Source: Sphagnum magellanicum (taxonomy: Eukaryota > Streptophyta > Sphagnopsida > Sphagnales > Sphagnaceae). From it: a stretch of 64,000 nucleotides of DNA. The DNA lies in assembly GCA_021904315.1 (NCBI GenBank), contig CM038919.1, positions 2,542,001 through 2,606,000 on the forward strand, written 5' to 3'. Numbering within the stretch: the stretch's first letter is position 1; every line of letters starts with the position of its first letter. Shown one piece after another: positions 1 to 11,353 of the stretch. Below the pieces are notes generated by a model. It had not been told where the DNA came from, searched no databases, and saw only the letters and a program-made list of their open reading frames with translations. Position numbers and translations under genes: made by a program.

Positions 1-179
1 AAACAAAAAGGCATGAGAACTTCAAAATGGAATTAAAACAAGTTTGTTAAAATAAGATCAATGTGAAGTTAATCTATGCAAATTGTCAAGCAAGAGGGTG
101 ATTAGTGCAAATTGAAACTAAAATTGTGCATCAATGAACTCATAGGAGACAGCCATTCACATAACTCATCACAATTCAA

Positions 180-480
180 ATTTGAGAAAAGTTGGAACTT
201 TCTGCCTTTATATTATATTCTATAAATGATGACATAGACTATATGAAAGTGACATATAGCCAAGTTATGGGTCCTACAACTTTGTGGGTTCATAACTTCT
301 TTATATGGGCTTTGAGTCATAATTTGTCATAGGCAAAATTGTAGTCCTTAAAGAAAAATTTCAATGGTGTATCATATGTTTCAATTAGAAGTGATTTGAC
401 CCTTTCATTGCGCATTTTGATGGTCGAAAGTTGAACTATCAATTTGACCCCCAAGCTTTCAACTAATTATAAAGGTGTAA
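180..480 (-). repeat. Partial copy of dispersed repeat family S
   Basis: The stretch around 265-460 resembles 37,890-38,070: both carry an 'acaactttg' block, a '...ataacttctt' block and a '...tggtcgaaa...ttgac' block in the same order. It has the same orientation as the 37.6-38.3 kb copy, opposite to the copies at 1.7-2.3 kb and 10.6-11.3 kb. No coding potential is recognisable. Positions 1-180 are AT-rich with nothing I can name. Confidence 0.4.
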
Positions 481-539
481 ATAGGATAACATGAACCACC
501 TCTATTGGTGTGAGATTCCTTTTGGAGCACACCTAGTTC

Positions 540-822
540 AAATTATTCCTCTTAAAACCTTATTTACCATAGACATTTTCATCACAATGCACAAGACCTT
601 GGCTATGGTAAACATGTTTAATTTTGGTTATGGTAGACATCTATGTGAAAATGCACTTGGCCCATAACGTTCCCATCATAACTTAGTTATGGTACATGAT
701 TTTGTCGAAACACATTTGGCCCACAATGTTCCATCAAAACCCTAATTACGGTACACATTCCCACTAGAATGCACATGGCCTCAATTAAGGTAAATGTTCC
801 TTTCAAAATTCAATTGACCTTG
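540..822. repeat. Degenerate ~37-40 bp tandem repeat, left part
   Basis: Successive units contain 'atggtaaacat' or 'atggtagacat' followed about 15 bases later by 'aatgcac' and 'ggcccata'. The same unit type resumes at 3,417-3,710, so a single degenerate array appears to have been split by the CACTA-like insertion between them. Confidence 0.5.
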
Positions 823-1148
823 CACTACAACGCATCTTGGGTTTTGTGATTTTCATTTGTAATTAAGTATTAATTGCAAAAAACATTTGTTTCACCCACT
901 TAATTTTAAGGAACAACGACATGGCATCTAATTGCAAAGGTTAGTCATATTATCAATTAAAATTTTCTTATTTTGTGATAATATCGAAATTTCATGTCAT
1001 AGATTTCATGGTTGTGATGTGTAAAGTGTAAGATCATATGGATGCCATGTCAACTTAATCATTTTATTCAACTTTGCATTATAAAAAATGCCTTCCTATA
1101 AAAGTGATGTGTGTCAAAAACAAATATTCACATTTGTTCAATTACAAG

Positions 1149-1435
1149 CCCAAGGGGGGGAACGTTTAGTGTAAAGTTTGGGATCTAAGTGCGTCAAATG
1201 ACCATTTTTAGGGGGGGTATTAAATAATTGTCCAACCTATTTCTAATCACCCTATTATTATCCATTATTTTAAATTATTACATACCTTATATTATAATTA
1301 AATTGATTATTTGAATATTATGTACCATATTTTAAAACTAAATAACTTATAATTTTTACCCAACAACGAATATGTTGCACCCTATATTTTTACTCATGTA
1401 TTTTTTACTTTTTTTAAACTAGTGTCCCCCTTGGG
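1149..1435. mobile_element. Short TIR element (MITE-like) inside R copy 1
   Basis: The segment opens with CCCAAGGGGG and closes with CCCCCTTGGG, a perfect 10-bp terminal inverted repeat. R copies 2 and 3 lack it: there 'gttcaatta' is followed almost directly by the 'gattcacacatgacc' sequence that follows the insertion here. The length is 287 bp, very AT-rich, with no coding capacity. No target-site duplication is convincing, so the superfamily is left open. Confidence 0.55.
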
Positions 1436-1699
1436 ACTATGAGTCACATATGACCAAAATTGAATTGAATGTGAAATCCATTTATCAACTTTCTATTGGA
1501 TGTTAAAGGTTAATAAACATGTAAATGTTTAGGTCAATTTATTATACCACAACATGGCATATATATGGGCTAGGTAGGTTAGGCAACCTAAATTAAATAA
1601 CATAAGTTAATACATGGGCTAAATAAGAACCTAGGTGGCATAACTTACACACTTTCACCAAAATTAACCCTGTTAACGTAACCTTAATATTGAATTCGC

Positions 1700-2345
1700 A
1701 ACTAAATGTGGAATGCAAATGCCCATGAGGTTAAGAAAGTTTGTTCATGTGCGAAACACATTCCCACAACTGGGGGAAAGTGCAAAAGATGGAGCCCAAT
1801 GATTCTCAAGTGCACTCACATTTTAGGAGTTGCACTCATGCAAGAATCCTAAATGTTTAGACCCTTGGTTGAAAAGGAAAACAAGAACCAAATTGGGCCC
1901 CCAGGATACCATTGGAAAGTTATTAAAGTGTAGATGCCCAAAGTGTTTTCACATTATTCATTTAGACGAAATATGCATGAGTTATGATCAAAAGAAAGGC
2001 CAAAGGTCAAATTGGGACACAAACCCCCTTAAAGCAGGGGTCAAATGATTTCTAATTGGAGCGTGCAATACACCATCGGAAAGATCTTTTTGAAGGCTAT
2101 AAGATATTGCCTTTGTATGTTCCAAAAAGGGTTAAATTGAGAAAGATATGACCATCCAAAGTTTTACAACAACTAAAGTCCCAATTTGAGGACTCCCACT
2201 TGGGAGTTTTGGGAAAAAGTGCCATTTGGATGTAGCCCCCACAAAAAGTCATTGCACAAAGTGCTACGACCTAGGGATTGTGCTTCGATTTTTTTCTTTT
2301 TTTGTTGTTTTACTCTAGGACTCACATTTGGGTTTCTTAAAATGT
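1700..2345 (+). repeat. Dispersed repeat family S inserted in R copy 1
   Basis: This block is absent from R copies 2 and 3, whose sequence runs across it. It shares an ordered set of phrases with 10,660-11,240: 'attggaaag.tattaaagt', 'agttatga.caaaa..a.ggtca', 'ctcc.acttgggagttttggga' and 'aaa.gccattt.ggatgt'. Open frames of 64-72 codons here have no recognisable domains. Confidence 0.5.
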
Positions 2346-3416
2346 TTAGGGGCGCATCAATTATAAACTACCTAACCTAAATTAGGGTAAATAAGTTATA
2401 ATAATAAAGATTTAAAAACATCTCACCTTCACATTGAAAGGCAAAGTCTTGACCATTGCACCAACTTTTTATTATGTAACATAAATTTTAATCACATTTT
2501 AATAAAAATAATTTAACCTACTTAAGTGACCTATTCAAATTACTTTAGGCTACCCAAGCTATTAAGCACCTATTTACAAGTTACCTAGGCTATTTAAACT
2601 AAATAGGGGCTTATTTATAAGGTTGACCAAACTACTTAAGATATGTAGAGGCCTACTTATGGGTTTACCTAAAGGTTGCTTAAGCTAAGCTACTTAAGGA
2701 TTGTTTAAGTTACTTGAATGCCTACCTAAAGACTGCTTAGGATATGTTTCCAATTTGCAATATCTATGATACCATGTGTGAATCTACCATTAAATAACTA
2801 ATGACCTACAATTGTAATGTTCATTTAATAATCACATGTATTGTGTTTTGTTGCACCCACATGTCAAGGTTTTATTTAATATTTTTTCATTTGAAGATGC
2901 AAAGAATCAATGTTAATTGCATAATGGGGATTTTTTTTGTTGCCAATTGCCCTAATTATATTAAGCCCAACAACACATCTTTGAGTTTTAAAAAATTTCT
3001 TGTGATGTAATGTGTCAGTCTATTATTTGATAACTAGGGACCTAGAGTTGTAATGTTCATCTAATAGTTGCACACATATTGTGTTTTGTTACACCCATGA
3101 ATCATGACGTTGATTTTAGTTATAACACATTATTGCCACATATGGCATATTATTATCATGGGAGATTGAATTGTTGTTACTTGGAAAGGCTAATGGTATT
3201 TTCAACTAACTACTTTTGCATCACAAATATATATATACATATGAATAATAATGAAATATTTTACCCCAAAAATTAACAAGTTGTCATATTGACTACGATT
3301 GCAAAATGTTGATGCCACGTGACATGTTGATGCCCTTTGCCATCATTTAATAATTTATGTGACTAAGTAGTTAGAGATGTTTTTATCTTCAATTGAATAG
3401 GACACAATGTGTTGTC

Positions 3417-3735
3417 ATGTTAACTATGGCAAACATCCCCATTGAAATGCACCTTATCAATAATGATCTAATCAAAACCTCAATTATAATAGACATTCCT
3501 ATTGGAATGGACCTAGGCCTAGTTATGGTAGATCTTGCTTTTGGAATGCACCTAGCCATGGTTATGGTAAATGTTGTTGTCAAAATGCACCTAGCCCATA
3601 ATGTTCCCATTGGAACACAATGACCTTGGCTATGGTAAACATTACTTTTTAAATGCACCTAGCCTTGGTTACGAAAATGTCATCATTGAAATGCACCTAA
3701 CACATAATGTTTTGTGTTGTAACCTTGGCTATGAT
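3417..3735. repeat. Degenerate ~37-40 bp tandem repeat, right part
   Basis: At least five degenerate units carry 'tatggtaaa...' then 'aatgcacctagcc'. It continues the array seen at 540-822 on the other side of element R. Open frames on both strands here are products of the repeat and are not genes. From 3,735 to 3,866 I see nothing. Confidence 0.5.
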
Positions 3736-4794
3736 TTTGATCTGGTTCCAAGTAACCCAAATTGGAACCAATAATTAACTGGCAATAAACCAGACCAAGA
3801 CTGATCTCAACTCTTGGATTTGAATTGGCAACTGAATGGAGTTTGTTGATATGCAGGACTTCTACTACTATGGCAACACAATATTTACAAATGCCGCACT
3901 CGGTTCTTTGGGGTTGTGTTACCAACAGATAACTGCCTGGAGAAGCTTCATGAGCAAACAGAGAGACTCAATTCAGAAGAAGAGTTATGGTGTGCACATT
4001 GCATAAGAACACATTCAGACATTTGAAGTGCTCAAACTTCCAGTGGTATGACAGAAAACTTAAAATTTCCAGGTAGACCTGTTTGTAGTTGCTGGAGAAA
4101 GTTGTCAGTCTAGAACCCATGAATCAAAATCTTCCATTCAACAATCTGATGCACAAGTTTGGGAAAATTCAGATCTCAGTAGCAGCTTTTGTGCTGAACT
4201 GTACATCATGTTCCAGATTTCTATCCTCACCCCTCATGTTGCCAAAATAGACAGAAATTAGTTTTCAAGTATTGAATAGGACCTCTGACTGCCATGTACA
4301 AATTTTACATTTGACACAGGCTTTCATAACAAGTCTGGTTACAAACAAAAAAACATACAGTTCCAAATGAAACACAGTGCTCTTCATTCTGATAATTGCT
4401 TGCAGGAGTTCATTCTCTAATTGATAGAAGTTCTTGATTTACACTCAACCCTAATCATCACAACCCAATAGGACTCTCCTATGTCTACAAATGACTAGTA
4501 TTATTCCTGCATTCTGAATTGGATTCAAATTATGAATCATTGCAACATGCTGCAAAGCTACAAAGTTGTGTGTACACAGAGCTTCAAAGTGGCAGTTTTA
4601 TTTCCCTGATAGCTCAGTCAGAGTAACACTTTCCCAATTGTTTTAGAAACAATCAATCATTCATGACTGAACCCATTGATCATGAGGTGTGCTGGGCATC
4701 TACCCATGATGCATGTATGCCTTCAATGTGAATCTGTTTGCGTATCAAATAGAAATGTATAGTTCAGTGACGACCAATTTGATAATTATATTTA

Positions 4795-7463
4795 CTATAC
4801 ATTAGCAAATAGTTTGTATGAACTCACATCCAACACAATCTGACGGACAGCTGAAATGCATCCCATAAGGCCAACAATAGTGAACACAACTATAATCACA
4901 TAATTCAGCCAGAATTTGACTGTCCAGATGGAGGGTTTGAAGGTGACATTGTAAAGGAGAAACGGTAAGACAAAATCCAAAGGGGTGCATGTAAAGGCAC
5001 CGATAATAGCATTGATGTCACCAAAGAAGGGAAATGCAGCAGCAATAAGAGTAGTAAAGGACACATAAAGTGACCGAATTACGAACCGCGGTAGCACATT
5101 ACGCATAGAGAACTTGCCACTTTTGACACTTGAGGAACGACCTTCAAAGATCTCGAATGTTGGTTGTGAGTACACCTACAGATGACCATTACTACTTCAG
5201 ATTTTATTTTATTTTATTTCCCAGGCATCCCAATGAGTACAAAACCCATATGTCCTGCTTAAAACTGCTGCAAAAATTTATTGTTATTTGTATGTCAGGG
5301 TTGAACCCTTTCAAACAGGCATACCCAATACAACAGACCATGCAATATCAGCTGCAACAACTTTAGGGTTGAAAGGCTTAAAGAGTTCCACTGATAATGG
5401 GGAGGGTTGAATACTCACCAGAGCCACAGCAAAGAGCTCAGCAATGACAAACATATTGGCCAGAAATAGCAGCCAGTTTGGAATGAGTGCAACCCCACCA
5501 CTTGGGGCAAAATTGGTAAAGATATTGCCTGCTGATGCATTGCCAAAAGCCCAATATCCAGCACCCGCTACAGAAAAAAATGTTGATATGACTACTGCAT
5601 AGCAGATCAACAAGCCCTTGAACATCTTGCCTGATACGGGTGGAGCCAGAGTTGCCTGAGAAGAAACAAAACAACCAACCAAATCAAAACCAAGTCAAGT
5701 CCCCTTGTCAATCACATGACCATGGGGGTGTACAATCCAGCTCAAGAAAAAGCTAACCTACAACAAGGAGTGAAGGTGCAGATTCACATCTGCTGAACCT
5801 CACAGAGACCTAACTTGAATTTCTGGAATGATTCCATACCTGAATCTCTGGTATGACTCCATTCCCAAACGTTGTGATAATAATAGCAAAAGAGTTGAAA
5901 ATGGTGAACATTTTAGATACAGAACTGCCCTCAACAGAATAACTCTTTGCAGGTGCTTGTTTTGAATGACCTAAATGAAAGCAAGTAAAGGAAAACTCAC
6001 TGTCATGAGAAACACACATTGGATATAAGAAACAATGTCAGATTGTTGTCCTCTCTGGACACTTCACTGGTGGCCAAGAGGAAAGAAGCTCATCAGATGC
6101 TTAATAATACATTGACAAGATCTTGTCTGTACCTACCTACATATATGGAGCCACCAACAACACAAAGACTAAAACCCAGACAGCACACAAGTGATGCCAA
6201 GTTGATGTGGCGCAAGGAGTGGAATGATGGTAATTGTGAGAGTAGCAACATCAGGATCCCAAAGACGATGATAAACTCATAGAGCTGCATCGAACCATTT
6301 GGTTTGTAGATTTGGTATATAATCTGCACAAAACCAACAAACCCAACATTGGACATTACTGGCACGCAGAGAGGAAGTGGTCTGAGTAAATTGCTTGCTT
6401 GAATGAATGAATCACAAGCGCACAAGATGCTATACAAAAGCTGAGAGAGAAAAAAAAGTTGCACAGTTACCTGCATGCTCTCACCACCAAGGAGCACACA
6501 GCTAACAGCAGCAGCGATGCAGAGAGCAATTTGAATTGCTCCTACAGGATAATAGCCCCATCTCCTTCCTGCAGAGCAGGCTGGATTCAGCTGCTAATTC
6601 TTCTCAAGTGCACACCCCCTAATCAGCCCCCTGATCAGTGGATTATCTACAGGTATGGTACTGATTATGAATGCAGCACCAACAACAGTGCAGCATTGTG
6701 GTTGTGTTTTCTGTGCTGCGGGTTTTGTAAAACAATATTGTAAATGGTCATATTAGTACTGATTGAATGCAGAACAAAGACTTTACAGAAGAGTTTTACA
6801 TACAAAGAATTTGTACAGAAAGAATTGTGAGTCTGGTTGCAGGATTGATTCTTTACCAAGAACATAACCTGCAACATCCCGGAATCGAAGGAAGCGATGT
6901 CCTTCTAATTCAGCTTGTTCCAGTACTTTGGAGATGAGAGTGTAAGCATAGAAGGAGACAGCAGTTGCTATTGTCAGTACAAGAAACCCTGGTGCCCAAC
7001 CCAACCCATCAAGTGCAAATGGCAAGCTCAGAAGCTGCGGAGCTGCAATAGATACTGTAAGATGATACCCTGCATGCCACCAGTTCCCTGCAGTGAACCA
7101 GAAATTCCTTCAGCAAGCAGTACGGGAATGGATACACTTGCGAGAGTTTCTGGACAACAAGCTCTCTAGAGGACAAAGTTCTTAACAAGCAGCAAGGTTA
7201 CGGCAGAGGTCAAAACAGCTGTGGAGCTCAAGCTGACAGTGGAGTACTTGGGGCATGTGCAAGAGTGTGGTACCTTTGGATTCGAGCACAAACTTTGCAC
7301 CCGCATTCAACCCATCGACGTTACTCGCACTAGTCACGTAGAGATTGTTGTTGTCTGTGCTGCTGCTCGCATGATCATCGTTGTTGTTCATGGTCGTGCC
7401 ATTCTGATGAGCAGCCATAGAAATCTTATGCTGATTGGGAGTGTCGGCTTCGCCTTTCGACAT
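4795..7463 (-). CDS. GABA transporter 1-like amino acid permease, copy 1 (7 exons)
   Basis: Exons read on the minus strand: 7463-7274, 7087-6857, 6568-6471, 6323-6137, 5970-5840, 5655-5419 and 5175-4795. All six introns are GT-AG and the phases join into one 484-residue frame ending TAG. The protein matches the plant GAT1 branch of the amino acid/auxin permease (AAAP) family. It has a polar Asn/Ser-rich cytosolic N-terminus (1-50), then FVLESKGNWWHAGYHLT before TM1, LSLPFALDGLGWAPG, LPSFHSLRHIN, ITTFGNGVIPEIQ, GYWAFGN, FPFFGDINAIIGA, PLDFVLP and a final SYKLFANV. About eleven hydrophobic segments fit the fold. The family carries GABA or other amino acids by proton coupling at the plasma membrane; substrate is inferred. 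A possible poly(A) signal lies at 4,597-4,602. Oddity: Gln81 in TM1, where copy 2 has Ala. Confidence 0.88.
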
Positions 7464-8817
7464 CCCTTCTGTTTCTGCGCGGCTTACAATTTCTGAGCTT
7501 TGGAAGCAAAGAAGTTGAATATGTTAACAACAACAATGTCTTGAACAAGAACGACAACACCGTAGTCTGGTCCGGTCTTCGTGTGACCACCAAAATGTTC
7601 TCCAAACATGAAACTCAGTTCTGAAGTCTGTTGCAGCAAACCTTCATTGATCTCCAACGGCAAACCTAATCATTTGTGCAAGGAGGATATGTGGCGGCCT
7701 CGATTCTGATTGTAGAAGATGGGTGTTACAGCAGGGTTGCAAAATGCACTTCACACTTTGAGTCTCTTCAGTGACGCCAAAGGAACTGTTTCTATAGAGC
7801 TCTTGCAAATCCGTCTTTGGATTCCAAAAGCAGTAAGATGAGTACAGTTTACAGATTGCACAAGTGATCAGCTTTTCTAGAGCCAGTTCAAACCCCTGGT
7901 GCATCTCAAAGCACTCGAAGAGTCAAGCTGAAGATCATGACTCCAAATTAAGGAAGAGAATCAATCTTGTGCGGTCAAATTTCTTTTGATTATTTTGGCT
8001 TCTTGAGAGATCATAGAGATGTTAGAAAAAACAGGATTCACAATGTCTCCGATTGTAGAAGAAAAGTGTGGGGAGGAATTGAGCATTCTGCACAATTGGT
8101 ATCCAAAACACTCACAGTACTCATCGCTATCAAACTACAGACTTCTTAGCGATTGCAATGAAAATTTCAGATCCCGAGGAGACAAAAGAAAAAGAAGCTT
8201 GGATTCAAGCGTGCGGGCCGGCGACAAATTCGCAAGTCTAGAGTACGCGCCACTTATCTTTACCAGAGCAGCTACGATTACAATCAGATTACTTTCAGAT
8301 ACTGAAAACAAAACAAAAAGCTTGGATCCAGTGGGGGGGGGAGGGGACCGACAAATTAACACTGGAGTAGTAGCACATTCACACTCATCGCCATGAAACT
8401 TTCAGATACTGAAGTTAAGAGAAATGCAAAAAAGAGAAGCTTGCATTCAAGCATCTGGGGTGGCGACAAAAGCCAGACGAGAGAGGTACATAGCTACGGC
8501 TGCTGCTGATGCTAATAAAGTTGTTGCTGGTGGTGGTGAGTGAGAATTGATTTACCATGTGCTGGTTCATCGTGGTTGTCTTGCGCACATAACTTCTTTC
8601 ATTGAACAAAAGTTTTTTTGTTGGAAGTCGTCAGGCGCTGTCAACTATTTTGGCTGTCAACAGCCGACGAGTACGATAATGCGCAGGACAAGCGTCATGC
8701 ACTCTCGAGTACAAGAGCGAATGAGAGCGACGATAGTGCGGCAAACACCAAACGCAAGTCCTGTTTTCCGCCTTCTCGCACGTCCCCCAAGAAGGGCCTT
8801 AACTTAGGTACCTTATG
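7464..8817 (-). promoter_or_regulatory. Upstream region of GABA-transporter copy 1
   Basis: This 1.35 kb is conserved almost base for base with 27,855-29,209 in copy b and must hold the 5' leader and promoter. It is less AT-rich than the flanks and includes a G-run near 8,333-8,345. I could not place a TATA box or transcription start with confidence. Open frames on both strands, up to 125 codons, recur in copy b but show no known domain. Confidence 0.35.
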
Positions 8818-9039
8818 CTTGTCCGAGGGGTGCTGGCTTTGTGGTACAGCCCCTGTCTAGGACCCTCGAACCTCAAAAAAAGGTTCTGGGTTCAAACCCT
8901 AAACCCACAAACCCACTGACGTGCAGGTGAAAGCGCTGCTGGCCCTCTGCCACTCAGCTTGACGTGGGGGTGCCATCGGCTTGTCGGGTAGGGTCTGCTG
9001 TTGTGCTTCAAGTAAAAGACAAAAGAACAAAAACAAAGA
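8818..9039 (+). mobile_element. tRNA-derived SINE, D1a copy
   Basis: The element is 222 bp. It has an A-box-like stretch (tggctttgtggtacag, 8,834-8,849) and a B box GGTTCAAACCC (8,889-8,899), the spacing of an internal Pol III promoter. It ends in an A-rich tail (aagtaaaagacaaaagaac...). It is bracketed by a 22-bp target-site duplication, 8,796-8,817 and 9,040-9,061, differing at three positions (gccttaa..t..ggtacctt.tg). The same insertion is shared by D1b, so it predates the duplication. Confidence 0.8.
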
Positions 9040-9354
9040 GCCTTAATTTCGGTACCTTGTGATTATTAGAGGGTTCCCTTAGGCTTTCTAAGGTGCTTTA
9101 GGTGCAACTTAGGACTAGACCTAAGGTGCCTCGTGATTTATGCATCCATCGTTATTAGCAGTCTTGGCCAGATGTTGATTTTTTTCAATATCCACCAGGC
9201 CACATATTTGGGTTTTTGAAATTTTGGCTTACACACAAAGTATCAAATATTAGCACTTTTTTTTAAGTTTATGAGACTCGCCTTATATCAACTTGTTAGG
9301 GTAACTAGTTAATAAGGGTATCAATACAAAATTTAAATTGCAACATCAAGGAAT

Positions 9355-10636
9355 TGAATTGCCAACATCAACATAAGCATGTTGTGGGCCTTGGTAGTAT
9401 TGTAGGTAGATGCATATCCCAACTGGTGCAAGGATTGCCTTGACTTATGCCATCTGAATACAAATGCACAAAGCACCAAATTCAAAATCCCCCTTCACAA
9501 AATTGATGGAGGTAATTTTTTATTGTTCCATTTCATTCTCCACATACACACTTATTGAAAGTGTCACATTTAGAGCATCAGAAAGTAGCTAGTATCCTTA
9601 AGTTTAACCAAGGACACATTGTTTCAAAATAACAAGCATGGTTTCAACAACCATCTTGCAAATTGCCTAGGTGTGTGCATCTAACACACAACCTTATAAC
9701 TTTTAACTATCCTACCTCCCATAACAAAAATTTATGGCATCTTAATATTCGAAAGTTTTATGGAACATATTCACATTACTAACAAACTTGGTCTTCATGG
9801 GTGTTTTCAATTGGAGATCTTGTCATCAACACATGCCCTCTACCATTCATTGTGTCTTTTGCTAGACTTCTTAATCCATGTGATTTTTTTTATAACGTAG
9901 ATTGTGTGGTCTTTAAATTAACCTCACAAAAATAAATAGAAACATTAGTATCATTACAAGCATATTGGCATGTTTTATTAAAAGCAAGGCCAAAACATGA
10001 ACCATGTCCAAAAATTGAAAGTTCCAAAAGAATATAACTAACAACAAAAGTAAAAGTTCATGCAAGGGTGGACATATTGCCATAGCCTCATCCTTCATGT
10101 AGACAATAACTTTCTCTAACAAATTAAAAGAAGACAAAAGATCCCCAACTTGCATTATCATTGTAACTCTAGTTGTATTAGTGGCTTCAAAAAGTCCCAC
10201 TATCACATGGCAAGGTACCCATTGTGAATTTATAAAATGAGTCACAAGGGCAAATGTATTGTGTGCAAATCTAAATATCCACAAGTCAAAAGATGTTATT
10301 GTCATAACATTGGAATCTAAAATTGAGTCACATATTGTTCCATGGTAAATTGAACCATCTGTATTTAGTTTGGAATGATAACCTAGGAGTTTTGACGCAT
10401 GAGTACCAAGTGTCTTAACCACTAACTCTCCATAATAAAAATGGGCATGTAGGCTTTAACAACAAATAACAAGTCCTCTTTGAATCTCAATTGTTGTGCA
10501 TCATCTTTTTTATAAGGATTGCTAACCCAAAATGACCTACAATGGTCCCATAACAAATAACAAACCTTTTCTTGGGTTTTTCCCACTATATAGTATATTA
10601 TTCCTTTGTAGCAAATGTTAAATTGATAGTCTTCCT
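9355..10636 (-). pseudogene. hAT-family transposase relic, D1a copy (both ends missing)
   Basis: On the minus strand, 10,422-9,913 is an open frame with hAT (DUF659-type) features: FDLWIFRFAHNTFALVTHFI, then WVPCHVIVGLFEATNT and LLSSFNLLEKVIVYMKDE. In another frame near 9,430-9,360 it continues with HQLGYAS.YNTTKAHNMLML. Frameshifts separate the pieces. The N-terminus is cut at the D1 boundary (10,636). The C-terminal dimerisation region, still present in D1b, is deleted at about 9,345. Confidence 0.75.
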
Positions 10637-10639
10637 GTC

Positions 10640-11350
10640 GCAACCCTACTTTGAAGGAAGTGTGAGGATGAAACTCACACTCCCAAAATTGAGACTTGGG
10701 AGTCCTCTAGGACTCTTGAAACTTTAGAGCTCAATCGCAGGGGTCAAAACACCTTCCATTGGGGTGTTCTTTATATCATTGGAAAGCTATTGAAGTTTAA
10801 ATGTCGAAAATGACCTCGCATGGGCCATTTAAACATTTGCAGCACAAGTTATGACAAAAAGAAGGGTCAGGAGTCAAACTGGCAATTTGACTCCCAACCA
10901 CTAAAAGTTGAGAGTTAACCTGACCCTGGTGCGTGCAGGTGGAGTGCGACATACCGTTGAAAAGTTCTTGAAAAGAGCTACAACTTTGCTTTAGACCTCA
11001 TCCCAATCGAAGGCCTGAGCAAAGAGTTATGATCGTGCAAAGCCTTAGGAGTCCAAACCAAGATAATTTCAGGACTCCTCCTTGGGACTCCCGAAACAAA
11101 AAGCCATTCGGATGTGGGTGTCGTAAAGAGGCACAAAATATATTATATGGGGGAAGGTGGTGGCTTCCCCTGAGTCTGGGCCGTGGTGAATCAAGTGAGT
11201 CCAGAGTTGCCCATGGCTTGTCCTAACATTAAGGGTGCTCCAGAAAGTGAATTAACCAACTTGTTGGTTGGTTTGATGCAGGTTCAAGTACGTGAATAAC
11301 TTGTCACTCTTCCTAGTCCCATCCCGGAGCTTTAGCACGCCCCTCTATCA
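10640..11350 (+). repeat. Dispersed repeat family S, longest plus-strand copy
   Basis: It is the inverse of 37,560-38,300 over its full length. Shared phrases include 'gggggaaggtggtggcttccccc' (as inverse), 'ccaactt.ttg.ttggtttg' and 'cggagct..agca.ccctcta'. It begins at the D1a right breakpoint. The 65-codon frame at 11,029 has no recognisable domain. The family may be part of an unclassified LTR element, but I cannot identify its ends. Confidence 0.5.
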
Positions 11351-11353
11351 CTT

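Larger units (their letters stand above)
823..3416 (+). mobile_element. CACTA-like non-autonomous element R, copy 1
   Basis: It begins CACTACAACGCAT and ends with an imperfect inverse (ggacacaatgtgttgt). Homologous sequences, also starting CACTACAAC, lie at 20,522-22,072 and 61,822-63,379. Inside are short AT-rich subterminal motifs and repeated phrases such as 'aactagggacctagagttgtaatgttcat', but no transposase. This copy is longer than the others because it holds two insertions, at 1,149-1,435 and at about 1,700-2,345. The CACTA-superfamily call rests on the termini; the 3-bp target duplication expected of that superfamily is not clear. It could be another TIR transposon or an unclassified repeat. 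Confidence 0.5.
3866..10636 (+). repeat. Segmental duplication D1, copy a
   Basis: It matches 24,403-32,136 in the same orientation. Colinearity is strong through the transporter gene, its upstream region, the SINE and the hAT relic. The right edge is sharp: both copies read 'attgatagtcttcc', then diverge at 10,636/32,136. Copy b has about 1.1 kb (roughly 29,740-30,845) missing from copy a near 9,345. The left 0.9 kb, downstream of the gene, is noticeably more diverged than the rest. Confidence 0.85.

Noticed and set aside
3389..3658. Overlapping open frames on both strands with regular IPIGM/MHLA patterns
   Set aside because: They are read-through of a degenerate tandem repeat.
5130..5366. 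Plus-strand frames opposite the transporter exons (also 6,019-6,282, 6,459-6,743, 7,221-7,496)
   Set aside because: They are antisense shadows of exons whose splice sites and family match lie on the minus strand.
8834..8899. A and B boxes, considered as a tRNA gene
   Set aside because: No acceptor stem or anticodon arm can be folded; the 222-bp length, A-rich tail and target duplications mark a SINE.
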